Assembly (NCBI GenBank): GCA_035771165.1
Contig: JAWNZC010000284.1
Location: 248,001-312,000 of the forward strand
Direction: 5' to 3'
Length of the DNA: 64,000 nucleotides
Origin: Paragorgia papillata
Taxonomy: Eukaryota > Cnidaria > Anthozoa > Scleralcyonacea > Coralliidae
Shown: positions 1 through 11,547 of the stretch, piece by piece
How positions within the stretch are numbered: the first letter of the stretch is position 1
Layout of the letters: every line of letters begins with the position of its first letter
Program-made: the position numbers and the translations under genes
The notes under the pieces: generated by a model
What the model saw: only the letters and a program-made list of their open reading frames with translations
What the model was told of the DNA's origin: nothing
The model's database searches: none

Positions 1-3000
1 CTTTCTGACCAGGTATGAGTTCGGAAACGTGCAGATGCTTGTCGTGTTGAATCTTCATTTGTTTTCTGGTAATGGACAACTGGTTCGCCACCTTTTTGAA
101 GACATCGGTCAATCTCTGGCGTACTTCCTCTCCATATATTTTGGCTCTGACTGGCTCATCGTTCTCGCTGTGGTTGTTCCATATCACGTCGTGAGGTAAA
201 AGTGGATCCCTACCATGGACAACGCTAAACGGGGAGCATTTGGTGGATTCATTTTCAGCGACATGAAGACCAAGCAAAACCTCAGGTAGTAATTCGCTCC
301 AAGATTTCTGTGGTAGGCCGCGGTCAGTAAGAAGGGCTGTCAGAACCTGCTTGATTGACCGAATGGAGCGTTCAGCAAACCCGTTACCGGCTGGATGATA
401 ACTTGATGAGCGTTTCTTTGCAATTCCAAACTTGTCACACAGAACTTTCATGAGTGTACCATCAACGTTCTTGCCTTGGTCTGACAACAAAGTCGTTGGA
501 CAACCGTGCCTTGTGATCCACCCTTTCCAAAATGCCTTCACCACCGTATCAGCTGTCTGGTCTTTCATGGGCACAGCTTCTACGTACTTCGAAAACATAT
601 CACCAATAAGAAGAAAGTAGCGGTAACCATCATCGGTCTTGGGTAAGGTGGCGATATCGATAGCAACAGCACGCATGGGTAGGTGTTCATCTGGGGCAAT
701 CGGTAGGAGAGGTGCTCTTGGTGCTTTAGCGGGTGGCTTGACTTGTTGACATGTCTCACATTTGGATGTGAAGTTTTTCACATAGTTGTACATACCGTAC
801 CAGTAAAAACGATTCTTTACCAAGGAATAGGTCTTATCTACGCCGACATGGCTTACAGAATGAAGCTGTGATACGACAAATTTTCGTAGACATGCTGGAA
901 CAAGAGGCCTTCCAGCCTTCGTCAGTACTCCGTCGTCGACTCGTAGTTGTCTGCTCACTCGTTTATACCGTCCTTGAGTAACAGGTTTGCTGTCATTAAT
1001 CAAACGCCAGCAAGGCCCGAGCACTGGGTCTTTCTTTTGCTCTTCTGCCAGAGTCGTGTGAAAGTTGTTGTCGGTGGTGACCAGCACATGTTCTTCAAAT
1101 GGGTCATTGTCATTTTCTAATTCCGCGCAGTCACTCATTTCCTGATGTTTCGGGTTTCTACTCAGGCAGTCGGCGTTGTCGTTTCGTGTTCCAGGCTTGT
1201 ACATTATGGAATATTCGAACTGCTCTAGCTCCACCGTCCAGCGTGCAAACTTCCCCCGGGGGTCCTTCTGTTTGCGGAGCCAAACTAAAGGGTTGTGGTC
1301 GGTATAGAATGTGAATGGGTTGGCTCGCAGGTAAACTTCCCACTTTCTCGTTGCTTGAATCAACGCAAAACATTCTTTTTCGGTTGTTGACCACTTCCTC
1401 TGACTAGGCGACAGGGCTTTCGAGAAGTATGCGACAACGTGAGTGACCCCATGGTCGGTAGCTTGAGAGAGGACACCTCCCACTGCAGAGTGGCTCGCAT
1501 CGCACTCGATGATAAAGGGATGGTTCCAGCGTGGAAACGCGAGGACTGGCTGAGATTGGAGGTATTGCTTGAGGAGATCAAATGCACTTTGACAATTCGA
1601 CGACCACTGGAACGATACGTGACTGCCAGTCAGGGCAGTCAAGGGTCTGGCTATGGCGGAAAAATTGGGAACAAATTGGCGGTAGAATCCAGCCATTCCA
1701 AGAAAGCGTTTAACTTCGCGTTGTTTGGTAGGCTCCGGAAAATCTCTTATTGCTTCAAGATGTTCGGCTTGAGGTCGAATTCCTTCTGCAGACAAACGGT
1801 AACCCAGAAAGTCAACTTCTTCCATAGCAAAGTGGCACTTAATGAGCTTGAGGGTTAGTCCGGCAGCAGTGAGGCGGTGCAGGACTTTGCGCAACTGGAT
1901 GATGTGCTCGTCAAAGGTGGAGCTAAACAGAACAATGTCGTCGATATAAGCCAAGATCTGCTCCATTGATAAACCCGAAAGTACCACGTCGATAAGCCTT
2001 TGAAAAGTTGCTGGTGAATTACATAGTCCAAACGGCATGACATTGAATTCAAACTTTCCTCGAGGAATGCTGAACGCCGTTTTCTCTTTGTCTTCTTCTT
2101 TTACGGGTACGGCCCAGTAACCGGAAGCACAATCCAGGGTTGTCCAATACTTTGCACCAGCCATACGATCTAAGACGTCTTGGATGTTTGGAAGTGGGTA
2201 GGCGTCTTTCTTGGTCACGTCATTCAAGCGGCGATAGTCAAGGACAAAGCGTGTTGAACCATCTTTCTTCTTTACCAATATGATAGGGCTCGACCAAGGG
2301 GACTGGGAAGGACGTATGACGTCATTGCTGGCCATCTCTGCGACCTGGTCATTAACTTCTTCCTCCCAACCGTGGGGGATGCGGCGGTATCTTTGATTGA
2401 TCGGGGAGGCGGTACCGGTGTTGATCGGGTGTTTAACTAGGTGGGTGCGGCCAGGTTTCTTTGGATTCGCAGTGAACACGTCAGGGAAGTCCGACAGTGT
2501 TGTCCAAACACAATTGCGTTGCGCCTGTGTGAGCGTGTCACCAATCATCACTGAATTTTTTTCCAGTGGGGTTGTTTGTACCGTTCGTGGATTAGGGATT
2601 TCTGGGGTTTGACACCTCAACACCTCCGAAACTTGTTTGATGTGGCCAATAAATTTTCCATGCTTAAGCTTAACTGTCGAATCGGTGACATTAAGCAGTT
2701 TGACTTGAAAGATTCCATTCAGATCCGGTGATACACAGGCGTGGGCGGGGTACAGATGGGAAACACCTGGGACATGTTTACAAGGGTCAAAATCTACGTT
2801 GAGGAGCGCCAATCGCGTGGGGCAACGTGCTTGAACCAACAGTTCTGTTCGCGGCGGAACTTCAACGTTCGCTGCTAGCGTGACTCGCGCTCGACTATCG
2901 ACTGTGATGCCTTTGATAATATACCCGTTGATAGCTACTTCGTTGCGCGCCCAGTGAAACGTGGTAGAATCGAAATGGCTCATAAAATCGCGACCCAGAA

Positions 3001-3390
3001 TCAAATTCCGGTGGGAAGTGTTGACAACTTGGATCTGATGCGCTGTGCACGAGACAGGTCCGATTACCACTGCCAGTGTTAATGACCCGATTACGTTAAT
3101 CCGATTACCGGAAGCATCAAACACAGGGCCGATTGAAGTGTTTGAAGAATAAAATTGTTCAAGATTTAGTTTTTTCATAGTGTCCTGGTCAATAATCGAG
3201 GGACCGGCGCCTGTATCTAACAATACGTTACAGTAGGCAGTTCCTAGGCGCGCGCGCACAATGACTGATGAGGACGAAGTGCGATGAGTATAATCTTCTT
3301 TAGAAATATCATTAATTATCTCCGTACTCACGTGTCTGGTCTGTTCTTCTTTAGTGTCACGATAGGAATGTCCAAGGCTTGAACGCAGAC
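1..3390 (-). CDS. pol: Ty3/gypsy retrotransposon pol polyprotein (partial)
   Basis: One minus-strand frame stays open from about 3436 to the window edge; I read it codon by codon and met no stop. In order it shows an aspartic protease (LLDTGAGPS near 3200-3230), reverse transcriptase (FVLDYRRLND near 2250, catalytic YIDDIVLF near 1930-1950), RNase H (IIECDAS near 1510), an integrase HHCC zinc region with CETCQQ, and the DDE core (AIDIA near 655, LSDQG near 470, AERSI near 370). Together these enzymes copy the element's RNA to DNA and integrate it. Domain order protease-RT-RNaseH-integrase is that of Ty3/gypsy. Gag and the 5' LTR are missing: the frame fuses at about 3388 to an unrelated gene on the other strand. 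The 3' end and LTR lie outside the window. The open frame suggests a young copy apart from the truncation. Confidence 0.93.
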
Positions 3391-6300
3391 AGATGACAAT
3401 GACATCCCAAAATACGGATTGCCATTGGGTCAATCATTGCTATGTAGAGAATAGAGTTTCGGGAGGTCACTTGCCAACCCACAGCAACAGGAGCATTGAC
3501 AGCTTAGAAAATATTGATATACTTGTCAATGAACAAGATGAGAAGAAGCAAAGATTTGACTATGTAATTTTGGTTTCACGTTTCCTGGTTGAACACTTTG
3601 AGAAGTTTGAATTTCTCAAACAAGTGTGTGTGTGGCATATTCTACATCAATATAGCAAAGAAATGACAAAGAAGTCTGTCAAGGTAAAACTAAATTACAG
3701 TATGTTATTTAAGTAAAGCATAGCATTCCATGAGTGTATTTCATGGATTACATTGTTGTAAAAAAATATCAACCTTAATTTGGTTGCCCCAAAACACCCT
3801 TATATATGTTATATGTGGATTCTGCAACAGGGGTATGGTGGATTTCTACTGTTTCAGGTGGGGTGGGCAAAGTCTTGTAACTTTCCAACAATTAAGACAG
3901 ACAATCAGATAAATTTTGGCTCTTTTTTCTTCTCTGGGTTTAAAGTTCTGACAATTTGGCTTTTTTCCCCAAAGGTAGATTTCCACCCTGCTACACCACA
4001 CTGCAATTTCCACCATGGTTCACCTCTAATATAAACAAAACTACACAGATAATTGATAGAGCTTAACTATACCAAAAAACACTTACTGAGTAAATGTATT
4101 TATGTGTGGCCATTGAAAATGTTTTATGCAACAATTTTGTTATGATCCACAAAGCATGGCCTCAAAGCTGTATTAGCCTGCACAGCAAATGGCCATGACC
4201 AGGTAGTTCTATCTGTGTTGCAAGATTAACTGTATATATGCAGAGGTGAGAGGTTTGGCCTATACCACATTTAAATATTGGATCCCTTTGTCAGAGTAAA
4301 CCGTAACTGTATATCCGTTCAGAGATGAAAGGATCTACTTGAACCATGATAAGTATTTCATTGTTACCACCTTTTATTATATAAAATAGTGTTTTATTGA
4401 TTTTTCCACCACTAATAAAAGTGATAAACTCACATCAGTCACATGTATGATTATTTATGATAATTGCACATGTGACGATTATCGCTGAATCAGCATTATA
4501 GTTTAAGGCAATAGCACAATTTTTTTATATAATAAACAGAACAATACATGGATGCTTGGAAATATGAAATTTATTTCTCGTGTTGAACAGGATATCTAAC
4601 TCATTCGCTTTGCTCACTCGTGTGATATCCTGGTCAAAACTCGGAATAAATTTCATATTTCCACACATCCATGTATTATTCTCTATTTAACATAATATAT
4701 AATATTCATGAGGATTAATTTGTATGTGCTCAGCAGTTATCATAGGTTAAATTGCACAAATTTCTATTTTATAGGCTCCTTTGGGAGTGATCTTCAAAAA
4801 TGAAAATGTCAATGAGGATATGATTGATATCCTAAAGCAACTGCAGTCATATTTGCCAAAACATTCAATCAACAACAATACCAGATTTGACCCCCAACTC
4901 TTTGCTGTGGAACGGGCCGTTAATGTTATACAATCTGTGATGAATGGATATACAACAGAAGATAGACTTGAAGGGATAATTATGCAGCTGGGTGATTGGC
5001 ATTCTGGTCTCAAAATACTTTCAGTAATAGCAAAAACAAAATTTTAAATAATAATAATAACTTTATTTATACTGTTAAAATAATCCTTTCAGCTAAAATG
5101 CTAGTCTTAACAGGATGAACATTAAGAGATAGAATTTAAAAATATTAAAATAAGCAGGCTTTTTTTTTCATTTTCAGATGATATATGAGCGTTTTTACTC
5201 AGTCAAGTCAGATGGAGACATGTGCACAATGTATTCAGACAGGACATTAATTAACCGCAGAAATGTAGTGAGTGATCAAAAAAATGCTTATGCTGCTGAT
5301 CGAGATTTCCTTCTTCTCGAGGTGAAAGCAAGAGTAATCGCAGCAGCAATGGAAGTTTTGGGATTTGACTCCCAATCAGGAGCACCAAGCAAATTCCCAA
5401 TTCCAGAAGGTCTACAAGATAAACCAGATTCAGAAAAATTAAAGTATCTTAATAAAGCAGCAAGCAAGATAGTAGAGCAAATCATCTTTTCAGAAGAAGA
5501 CACAGACCACCTTATAAATGATATCTTGACCACACAAGACAAAGAGAATGCATTGAAGAACCAGCAGTTGACAACAGAAGAAAGATTCCCATGCCGTTTC
5601 AGTGGATGTAATAAATCATTCAAGTATGGTGGAAAGAGTAGGCGTAAACATGAGCTCACCCATCAACCACCGCCTGAAATACCACAGTCACCAGAGCCAA
5701 CCAACAACACACCAGGAGATTCTTCGCAATATCAAAGAGAGATGAGAGATGACACTTACAATTACAACTGTGGCCTTCTTTCGCATGGCATGCTATTTCA
5801 CAATTTTCTTGATGCTGTTAAAGAGGGTGATGGACGTCGGATAATGAGACAGTTTAAGTACCTTCTACTTTACTGCAAAACTGACAAGTCACACAGTAGC
5901 AAGTATGCCCTTGAGTGCCTTTATCAGATGTTTCTAGTAAACACAATGCTGCCACCTAGGGATGCTCATAGATACATATGGAACAGAAGTGTCAATAATC
6001 ATGGTGTAATGGGAAAAAATATCCCATTGGATCTGGAAGTGGAACACAGCAACAACTATTTAAAACAAGCTGTAAAGAACCTGGGGCCCAATGTGAATCC
6101 TGCATCAATTTCTCGAATATGCAAGTCAGAGAAATGTTCCAGAATAATAATAAACAATTTCCAAGAAAGTGTTCACAAATTATTCAAATCTGGGAAACAC
6201 ACAAATAAAAACAGAGATGAAGATTTAAAAGCAATTGTTGAGAAGCTTGTGGAGAACCGTGTATTTGTGAAGCAGAATGACCGTCATTATAACAGTTTCG

Positions 6301-6404
6301 ACAATTTTGATAGAAACCCATTACTAGGCCTTGATATGTCAATGGTTTATAAGTGGATAAATGATCATAAGAAAAATGTTAAGTTAAACATTAAAGCAAG
6401 ATAA
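3388..6404 (+). CDS. DUF6589-type transposon protein, three exons, 5' truncated
   Basis: Three exons join in phase: about 3388-3683 (donor AAG|GTAAAA), 4775-5023 (acceptor TTATAG, donor TCA|GTAATA) and 5178-6404 (acceptor TTTTCAG). Both junctions are phase 0. The protein has signatures I associate with DUF6589: HILHQYSKEM, FKNENVNEDMIDILK, FDPQLFAVERA, GDWHSG, LINRRNV, and near the C-terminus DLEVEHSNNYLK and NLGPNVNPASI. A C2H2-like finger (C-x4-C-x13-H-x3-H, FPCRFSGCNKSF...KHELTH) sits in exon 3 near 5590-5665. No catalytic triad is assigned with certainty. The N-terminal part is missing because homology starts abruptly at the Ty3 junction. It converges on the RecQ-like gene. From memory, DUF6589-like proteins with a helicase occur in Academ (AcademH) DNA transposons; I infer this is its transposase-side gene. 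Confidence 0.72.
4541..4681. repeat. Foldback (MITE-like) inverted repeat in intron 1
   Basis: Arms of about 57 bp at roughly 4543-4600 and 4622-4678 are near-complementary: AATACATGGATG ... CATCCATGTATT, with GGAAATATGAAATTTATT mirrored on the other side. They are separated by about 20 bp. The unit lies in the first intron of the DUF6589 gene and is flanked by AT-rich sequence. It has no coding capacity and resembles a short non-autonomous DNA element. The rest of this 1.09-kb intron (3684-4774) shows no other feature I can name. Confidence 0.7.
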
Positions 6405-7152
6405 ACTGACAATAATAAACCTAGTAAATATTGGTCTTCTTATACTGTGCACTCACAAATAGTGTAAGAATAGCATAGCATTCATAATAATGACAGATTA
6501 CCTAGTATATAATTGTATATTATGCCTAGTTACCGGTATCTATTTTAATACCTTATTCTGTCAATAACCTATGATAAAACATTTGTTGAATTCAACCCTT
6601 TTTATATTCATCATGTACTGTACATGAAGAAAATATTATATATAAATATATAGTACTATTATATATTAAACTATTTTCATTTACTGTCTCAGTACTGTAT
6701 ATAAGTAGTAGATGTATATATATTTATATTTATTATAAAATAACCTGTATGAACCCTTATCATTGTTAGTATTATCAACTATTCATATATGTAATATCTT
6801 GTAAGATACAGTAATTGGATAGCTTACATATATCTCTGGCATCATGAGTAACATTTACATGTACAGTACCTAGTGCATTGTAAATATTGTATATAATATT
6901 ATTATGTAAATAATTTAAATTTTTTGGCAGTAAGACCAAACAAAAAAATGTGTGGTTCTGGTTATACAACTGACCCTAGCTCAGCTTGGAAGATCCTGTG
7001 TATTTTACATAATTTTGCATGCATGTATGATGTATACTAATGTTATACAGACTGTATTATGTAACCAGAACACATTATTTTATTTATTTTACCTCAACCT
7101 TTGTCTTCTTAAAAATTATAATAAATGGTCATGTAGATTTATTCAATAAAAA
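6405..7152. other. AT-rich convergent intergenic region
   Basis: Very AT-rich sequence between two convergent gene ends. It contains AATAAA-type signals: an AATAAAC just after the + gene stop near 6413, and the complement of AATAAA near 7136-7143 for the minus gene. I see no coding frame and no clear repeat beyond short TATA-rich runs. Confidence 0.6.
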
Positions 7153-9598
7153 TCAACCAGAAAGGTCTCCAGTGCTTTCCTGAAAATCACTGTCATTCAA
7201 TTTGGAAATGGATAGATTTTCAAGAGCCATATTCAAGAGATCATCATCTTTGATAAAACATGCCCATTCATCAGTTATGTCTTCATCATCATCATCGTCA
7301 TCATAAAACTCAGATGGTACATTACATGTACTTACGATGGCTTCATTGTTATCAAAAACATGGCATATGATGGAGTAGATGGAATATGCATGATTGTAAT
7401 GCCAGATTTCTACAAATTTGTACACATGTTCAATAGTAAAAATAGCCCCACAATTTTCTAAAACTAGCTTCATCTGAACTTGTCCAAAGCCAATGATCAT
7501 CTGGGGAGGAATATGCAAATGCATTTGGCCATTTGCTACTTTTCCAATTTTCTCCATTAAGAGCTTCTTTCGATATTTCACTAGCTCCTCCTTTAGTTTG
7601 AGGTGATGAGTAGAAGTGACTTCCCTTGTTGCTCTATGTGTTGGCACATCAATTTCAGAAGAATCATGTGCCTGAATACCAGGATATACAGAATAAGACT
7701 TGCATATTGTCATCCCACACAAGCAATGTAAAGCACAATTATCACAACATGAGTGTGCAGGCTGTGGGTACTGGACATTACTTAGTGAAATTCCAAAATG
7801 GCCCATCAAACTCTTCCTTCTACATTCTGTAGTATTTAAATATTCTTTTATGTTTTTTTCTACATGTCCCAATAAAAGTCCTTGATAGACAATAAAGGAC
7901 TTGCTAAGATGACCATCTCTTCCTATTCTTCCACTCTCTTGGATGTATGCTTCCACATTCTTTGGTGGACCAAAATGAACTGATGTGTGAACCTTTACAA
8001 TCTATACCCATCCCAAAAGCAATTGTTGCAACCAACGCCTTGACTGTACCATGAGGATCTTGAAATTATTTCACAATATTGTCCTTATTCACTTTTGGTG
8101 TACATGAATGAAGCATTTCTAAAACAGCACTTTCATATTCACAAGATTGTCCAGAATGAAATTGCTCACCAAGACAAGCCCTGAGTTTTGAATAGACAAC
8201 ACTACATTGCTTGATGGTTTGGCAATAAATGATGACCCGATCTGCCAAACTTCCCTTAGAAATGATTCGATCAACAATCCATTGAAAAGTATCATCAATT
8301 CTATAGGACTGTTGGATGTAACTCACAGAATACATAACATTATTTTTGTTCGGACTTTCTTGTACCTCTATTGGATTATCCATAAGCAGTGTATCCAAGA
8401 TGCATTTCTTGGTATCAAGAGCAGCAGTTGCTGTAAGTGCAATAAAGTTTACATCTGATTGCACCAGGGCTCGAAGCTCATGTAAGGGACCATATACCTC
8501 TCGGAATGGAACATATTTAGAGCTTGAAGATGTTCCCCTAAATGGAAGTTAAAACAAATTAAATAACTTAATTATTACTCAGTACATGTACTGTATTTAT
8601 AAATTATAACTGTAATAATGTCTATTTGGCGAACTTTGGGAAAATGGACACAAATTTTCAGGTAAGAAATAAAATTAATTACAGTATCATTGTCATACTT
8701 TCCTTACAATATTGTCTGGAAAGAAAAATATATCATATTTGCAACATTTTGTTGGATCATAATTTACTCTAAAGATGTATCTCCACAATGTTTTCACCAG
8801 AGCACAATTGAGTTTCTCAGATCCCTGCCAAATTCATAATCCTGAATTTGAAAGCTCTAACACTTACGTATACCAGCCGAACATGTGAGGGTCAGAATAT
8901 TTTAATCTTCCAAACTGATGCACAAGGTCACAAAAGATTTTGCCATAAAAGATAATGAGTCATGTTTACATTCTTACTATAATATTTAGTGTTTAATTGC
9001 CGAGACTGATCGATTCATTTGTGAACAACAGAAAAGAACAAATTTTAACGTGTGATACATACCATTGTTTAATTACATGAGCTTCATCTATGGCTACAGC
9101 ACAAACCATTTTGTTGAACACTTTGCTAGAAAGCATTCGCCTCCATCGTTCGGTCTTCAACCATGACTCGGGTGTGCCATACACTACGGAAAATTCCCCT
9201 TCTTCCAATGATTTCGCTTCTTCTTCACTTTCGATCCCACTTAACGACACGGCATTGATTCCTGCGTCACGTAGTTTCTTGACTTGGTCTTGCATTAGAC
9301 TTGCCAATGGAGAAACTACAACCACCAAGTGTTTACCACCAAACATTACATCGAATAGTTTAGGTAACGCTTGATAAATGAGTGATTTTCCAGCGCCAGT
9401 TGGGAGATTTACAAAAACATCCTTTTTTTCATCGAGAATACCGTAAAAAGCCCTCTTCTGATGCGGAGTAAAACTTTGAACTTTAAATATTTCCCTTACT
9501 TGCCGACAACAGCCTTCCATATTTGTCACTTCTTCACTCATTTGAGGTTTGGCAACAAGAAGGTCAAAGGTCGATCCCTCACTTTTCGGGGGATTCAT
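7153..9598 (-). pseudogene. RecQ-like superfamily II helicase, two exons, decayed
   Basis: Exon 1 (9598-9063) begins ATG, carries Walker A LPTGAGKS (near 9390-9415), VVVVSPLASLMQDQV, and the DEAH box AIDEAH (near 9080), then donor CAATG|GTATGT. Exon 2 starts at 8537 after CCATTTAG; the split codon restores a Trp. It carries FIALTATA, LVATIAFGMGID, ESGRIGRDGH (near 7920) and a Cys cluster CDNCALHCLC as in RecQ zinc-binding regions, ending in an acidic tail. RecQ helicases unwind DNA 3' to 5' using ATP. Two lesions break exon 2: an in-frame TAA near 8068 and a one-base gain near 8000 just after GMGID. It converges with the DUF6589 gene, as expected for a helicase-bearing transposon. The host RecQ gene is unlikely because the protein is short and the neighbour is a transposon gene. 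Confidence 0.85.
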
Positions 9599-9697
9599 TG
9601 TGATTGGTTAATTGAAGGGAAAGGAATGTTGTGCCAATGTGAGCAGACGTTAGTGGGGGGACAGGGACCGCGCGCTGACGTCTGCGAAGGAGGCTAG
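9599..9697. promoter_or_regulatory. GC-rich palindromic terminus / helicase promoter
   Basis: Directly upstream of the helicase start is a GC-rich island in AT-rich surroundings. GCAGACGTTAG near 9641 is mirrored by CTGACGTCTGC near 9678, an 11-bp inverted repeat with one mismatch around a G-rich loop. Beyond it the sequence changes sharply to the AT-rich Polinton. I read it as the right terminal inverted repeat of the helicase/DUF6589 transposon doubling as its promoter. The matching left terminus is absent, consistent with truncation at about 3388. Confidence 0.5.
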
Positions 9698-9711
9698 GTT
9701 TTCTTAGCACA

Positions 9712-9897
9712 TTAATATAATACTCTTTCTTCTTGACCGTCAATTTCCAAAAAATTATTCTTCGTTTTTATTTCTTTGTAATCTTTTGCTATTGCTTCAT
9801 CCACTAAAATAGAATTTCCCAGGGAACTGATAATTTTTCTTATTTTTTTTTTAGTATTTTTTATATTGCTTATGTGAAATCCAATGTTTTTTTCCAT
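9712..9897 (-). CDS. Small lysine-rich ORF at Polinton left edge
   Basis: A 61-residue frame starting ATG at 9895-9897 and ending at 9712. It is rich in Lys, Ile and Asn (TKKKIRKIISSLG) with no domain I know. It is divergent from the exonuclease-like gene, sharing the AT-rich spacer 9898-10048 as a probable common promoter. Its stop lies within about 15 bp of the element's left boundary, so it could be the 5' part of a longer gene cut by truncation. Confidence 0.35.
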   Translation of the reverse strand: MEKNIGFHISNIKNTKKKIRKIISSLGNSILVDEAIAKDYKEIKTKNNFLEIDGQEERVLY

Positions 9898-10048
9898 TTT
9901 TTTTCTGAAAATTTTAATTTTAGTTTTTACTTATATAACTTTTTTTCCAAAAAAATGTTTTTCTATATATGGTGTTTTAAGAAAAAAAATTTTTTTAAAA
10001 AAAAACCAACAAAAGAGTAAGTTTTTCCGAAATTTTTTAGTTTTAATC

Positions 10049-10694
10049 ATGTATTCGGAGTATGATACACAGTTTAATTGTGTTAAAGATCATACTGATT
10101 TATTTGCTGAAAAAGGTGAAGAAATTTTAAAAAATGTCACTCACATTATGGATTGCGAATGTTATCGTATTAAGGGGAAAATATATTATCGTGAAGTATC
10201 TATCTTTAATATGGAAACAAAGATATATAACGTGATGCATTGTTATGCTGAGGATCTTATTGGTGAAAATCCGTATTGGTATTTGAATGAAAAAGATAAG
10301 AAATGTGTGAAAAAACAATTTTCAATTCATGGATTAAAATTATTTAATTATAGAAAAAATAAATATTATTTTAGTCAATTAGAATTTTTTACATATTTTA
10401 AAAAAACCCTGATGTATTGGATAAAAAAAAATGTTTTAATTGGTTATAAAGGCGGTGGAATTGAATCTAATTGATGTAAAGAATTTGATTTTCAGCTATA
10501 AATTTAGAACATTTTGGTGTAGAAAAATATGCAAAATTAGTACGTTATTTTAATAAGGATATAAAGAGATGTAAGCAACATGTAAAACCACATTGTCATT
10601 GTTCTTTGTATGAAGTTCTTCTTTTTGCAGCAATAGTTTGTGAAAAAATTGGAAATACTATTAAGCAAGTTGAAATTTTAAATATTAATGGCTG
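10049..10694 (+). pseudogene. Polinton DEDD exonuclease-like protein, frameshifted
   Basis: From ATG 10049 the frame reads to a stop at 10472-10474; the matching C-terminal part resumes in another frame by about 10500 and ends at 10694. Visible motifs are MDCECYRIKGKIYYREV (an Asp-x-Glu pair as in exonuclease motif I), QFSIHGLKLF, IGYKGGGIE, and after the shift LEHFGVEKYAKL and HCHCSLYEV. This order resembles a conserved protein in invertebrate Polintons that I take for a DEDD-type 3'-5' exonuclease-like domain; the nuclease role is inference. Its stop overlaps the start of the next gene by a few bases, suggesting co-transcription. A duplicated fragment of its 3' end precedes the second copy of the next gene. 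Confidence 0.5.
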
Positions 10695-11360
10695 AAAAAA
10701 ATATTATTATAAAAAATCCACGTTTATGGTTTAATTCATTAGAAAAAAATGACTTTGTACCAAAATTAATTAATGGAGTTTATAATTTTCGTGAACAAGA
10801 TTGGGAATCTGGAGTTATTCAAGATAACATTGTTTACGCTGACGGGGGTGTTGGTACATCTACATATAGGGGAGCAGGTGGAAGTAGATCTATTAAAACA
10901 TATTCGGATTACTCTTTAACATTTGCAAATGATAAAAGTGAATGGTTAAAAAGAAAAATTATTCATAGTATTAAAATAAATATTAAAAAGAATTGTATCG
11001 ATTTGTATGAAGATGCTATAAATTTTTCTGTAGTTGTAGTAAATAAGCGTTGTAAATAAGCAAGATCATCATCTTGTAGATCGAGATGATCCTTTCTATA
11101 GTAATTTAGGATCAACCCTCCTTGCATATACAAGTATAAGACAATTAATAAAATCAAATAATAATTCAGTAATGTTATAAATATCGATAGAATTTAATAA
11201 TTTAAATTATAAATTAAATCATGATGAAGATCTTGCATTGATTCAGCGTATTAAATTTAAAACCGAAAGTAAATTTAAGAATAATTTAAAATATGGTGAA
11301 GCTACAGCACGATTTGTAAATTATGACATTTGTATAGTTTATTCTGATGAATATGTGTAA
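10688..11360 (+). pseudogene. Tandem-duplicated Polinton gene, copy 1 (unknown)
   Basis: Starts MAEKNIIIKNPRLWFNSLE. The first frame stops at 11057-11059; recognisable sequence continues in other frames (DDPFYSNLGSTLLAY, then FVNYDICIVYSDEYV) to a stop at 11358-11360. The paralogue at 11548 shares WFxSLE, YNFRE, RKIIHSIKINIKKNC and VNYxICIVYSDEYV, so the two align over their full length. I recognise no family; a virion or DNA-binding role cannot be chosen. Copy 1 has an insertion (GGVGTSTYRGAGGSRS) absent from copy 2. Confidence 0.55.
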
Positions 11361-11378
11361 AAAGGGTTATTTTTAGAA

Positions 11379-11547
11379 AAAAATTTATTTCCTCGATTTC
11401 TATGAAAAATTAGTACGTTATTTTAATAGGGATATAAAAGCGATATAAGCAACATGTAAAACCACATTGTTGAGGTTCTTCTTTTTGCAGCAATAGTTTG
11501 TGAAAAAATTGGAAATACTATTAAGCAAGTTGAAATTTTAAATATTT
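11379..11547 (+). repeat. Duplicated leader segment of copy 2
   Basis: This stretch repeats the 3' end of the exonuclease-like gene at about 10523-10687 (shared AAATTAGTACGTTATTTTAA, GCAACATGTAAAACCACATT, and the run ending at the ATG). It has a small internal deletion. It shows that the duplication unit, about 860 bp, began inside the upstream gene. Confidence 0.8.

Noticed and set aside
7153..9598. Host RecQ helicase orthologue
   Set aside because: It is short, carries a stop and a frameshift, and is paired with a transposon gene.
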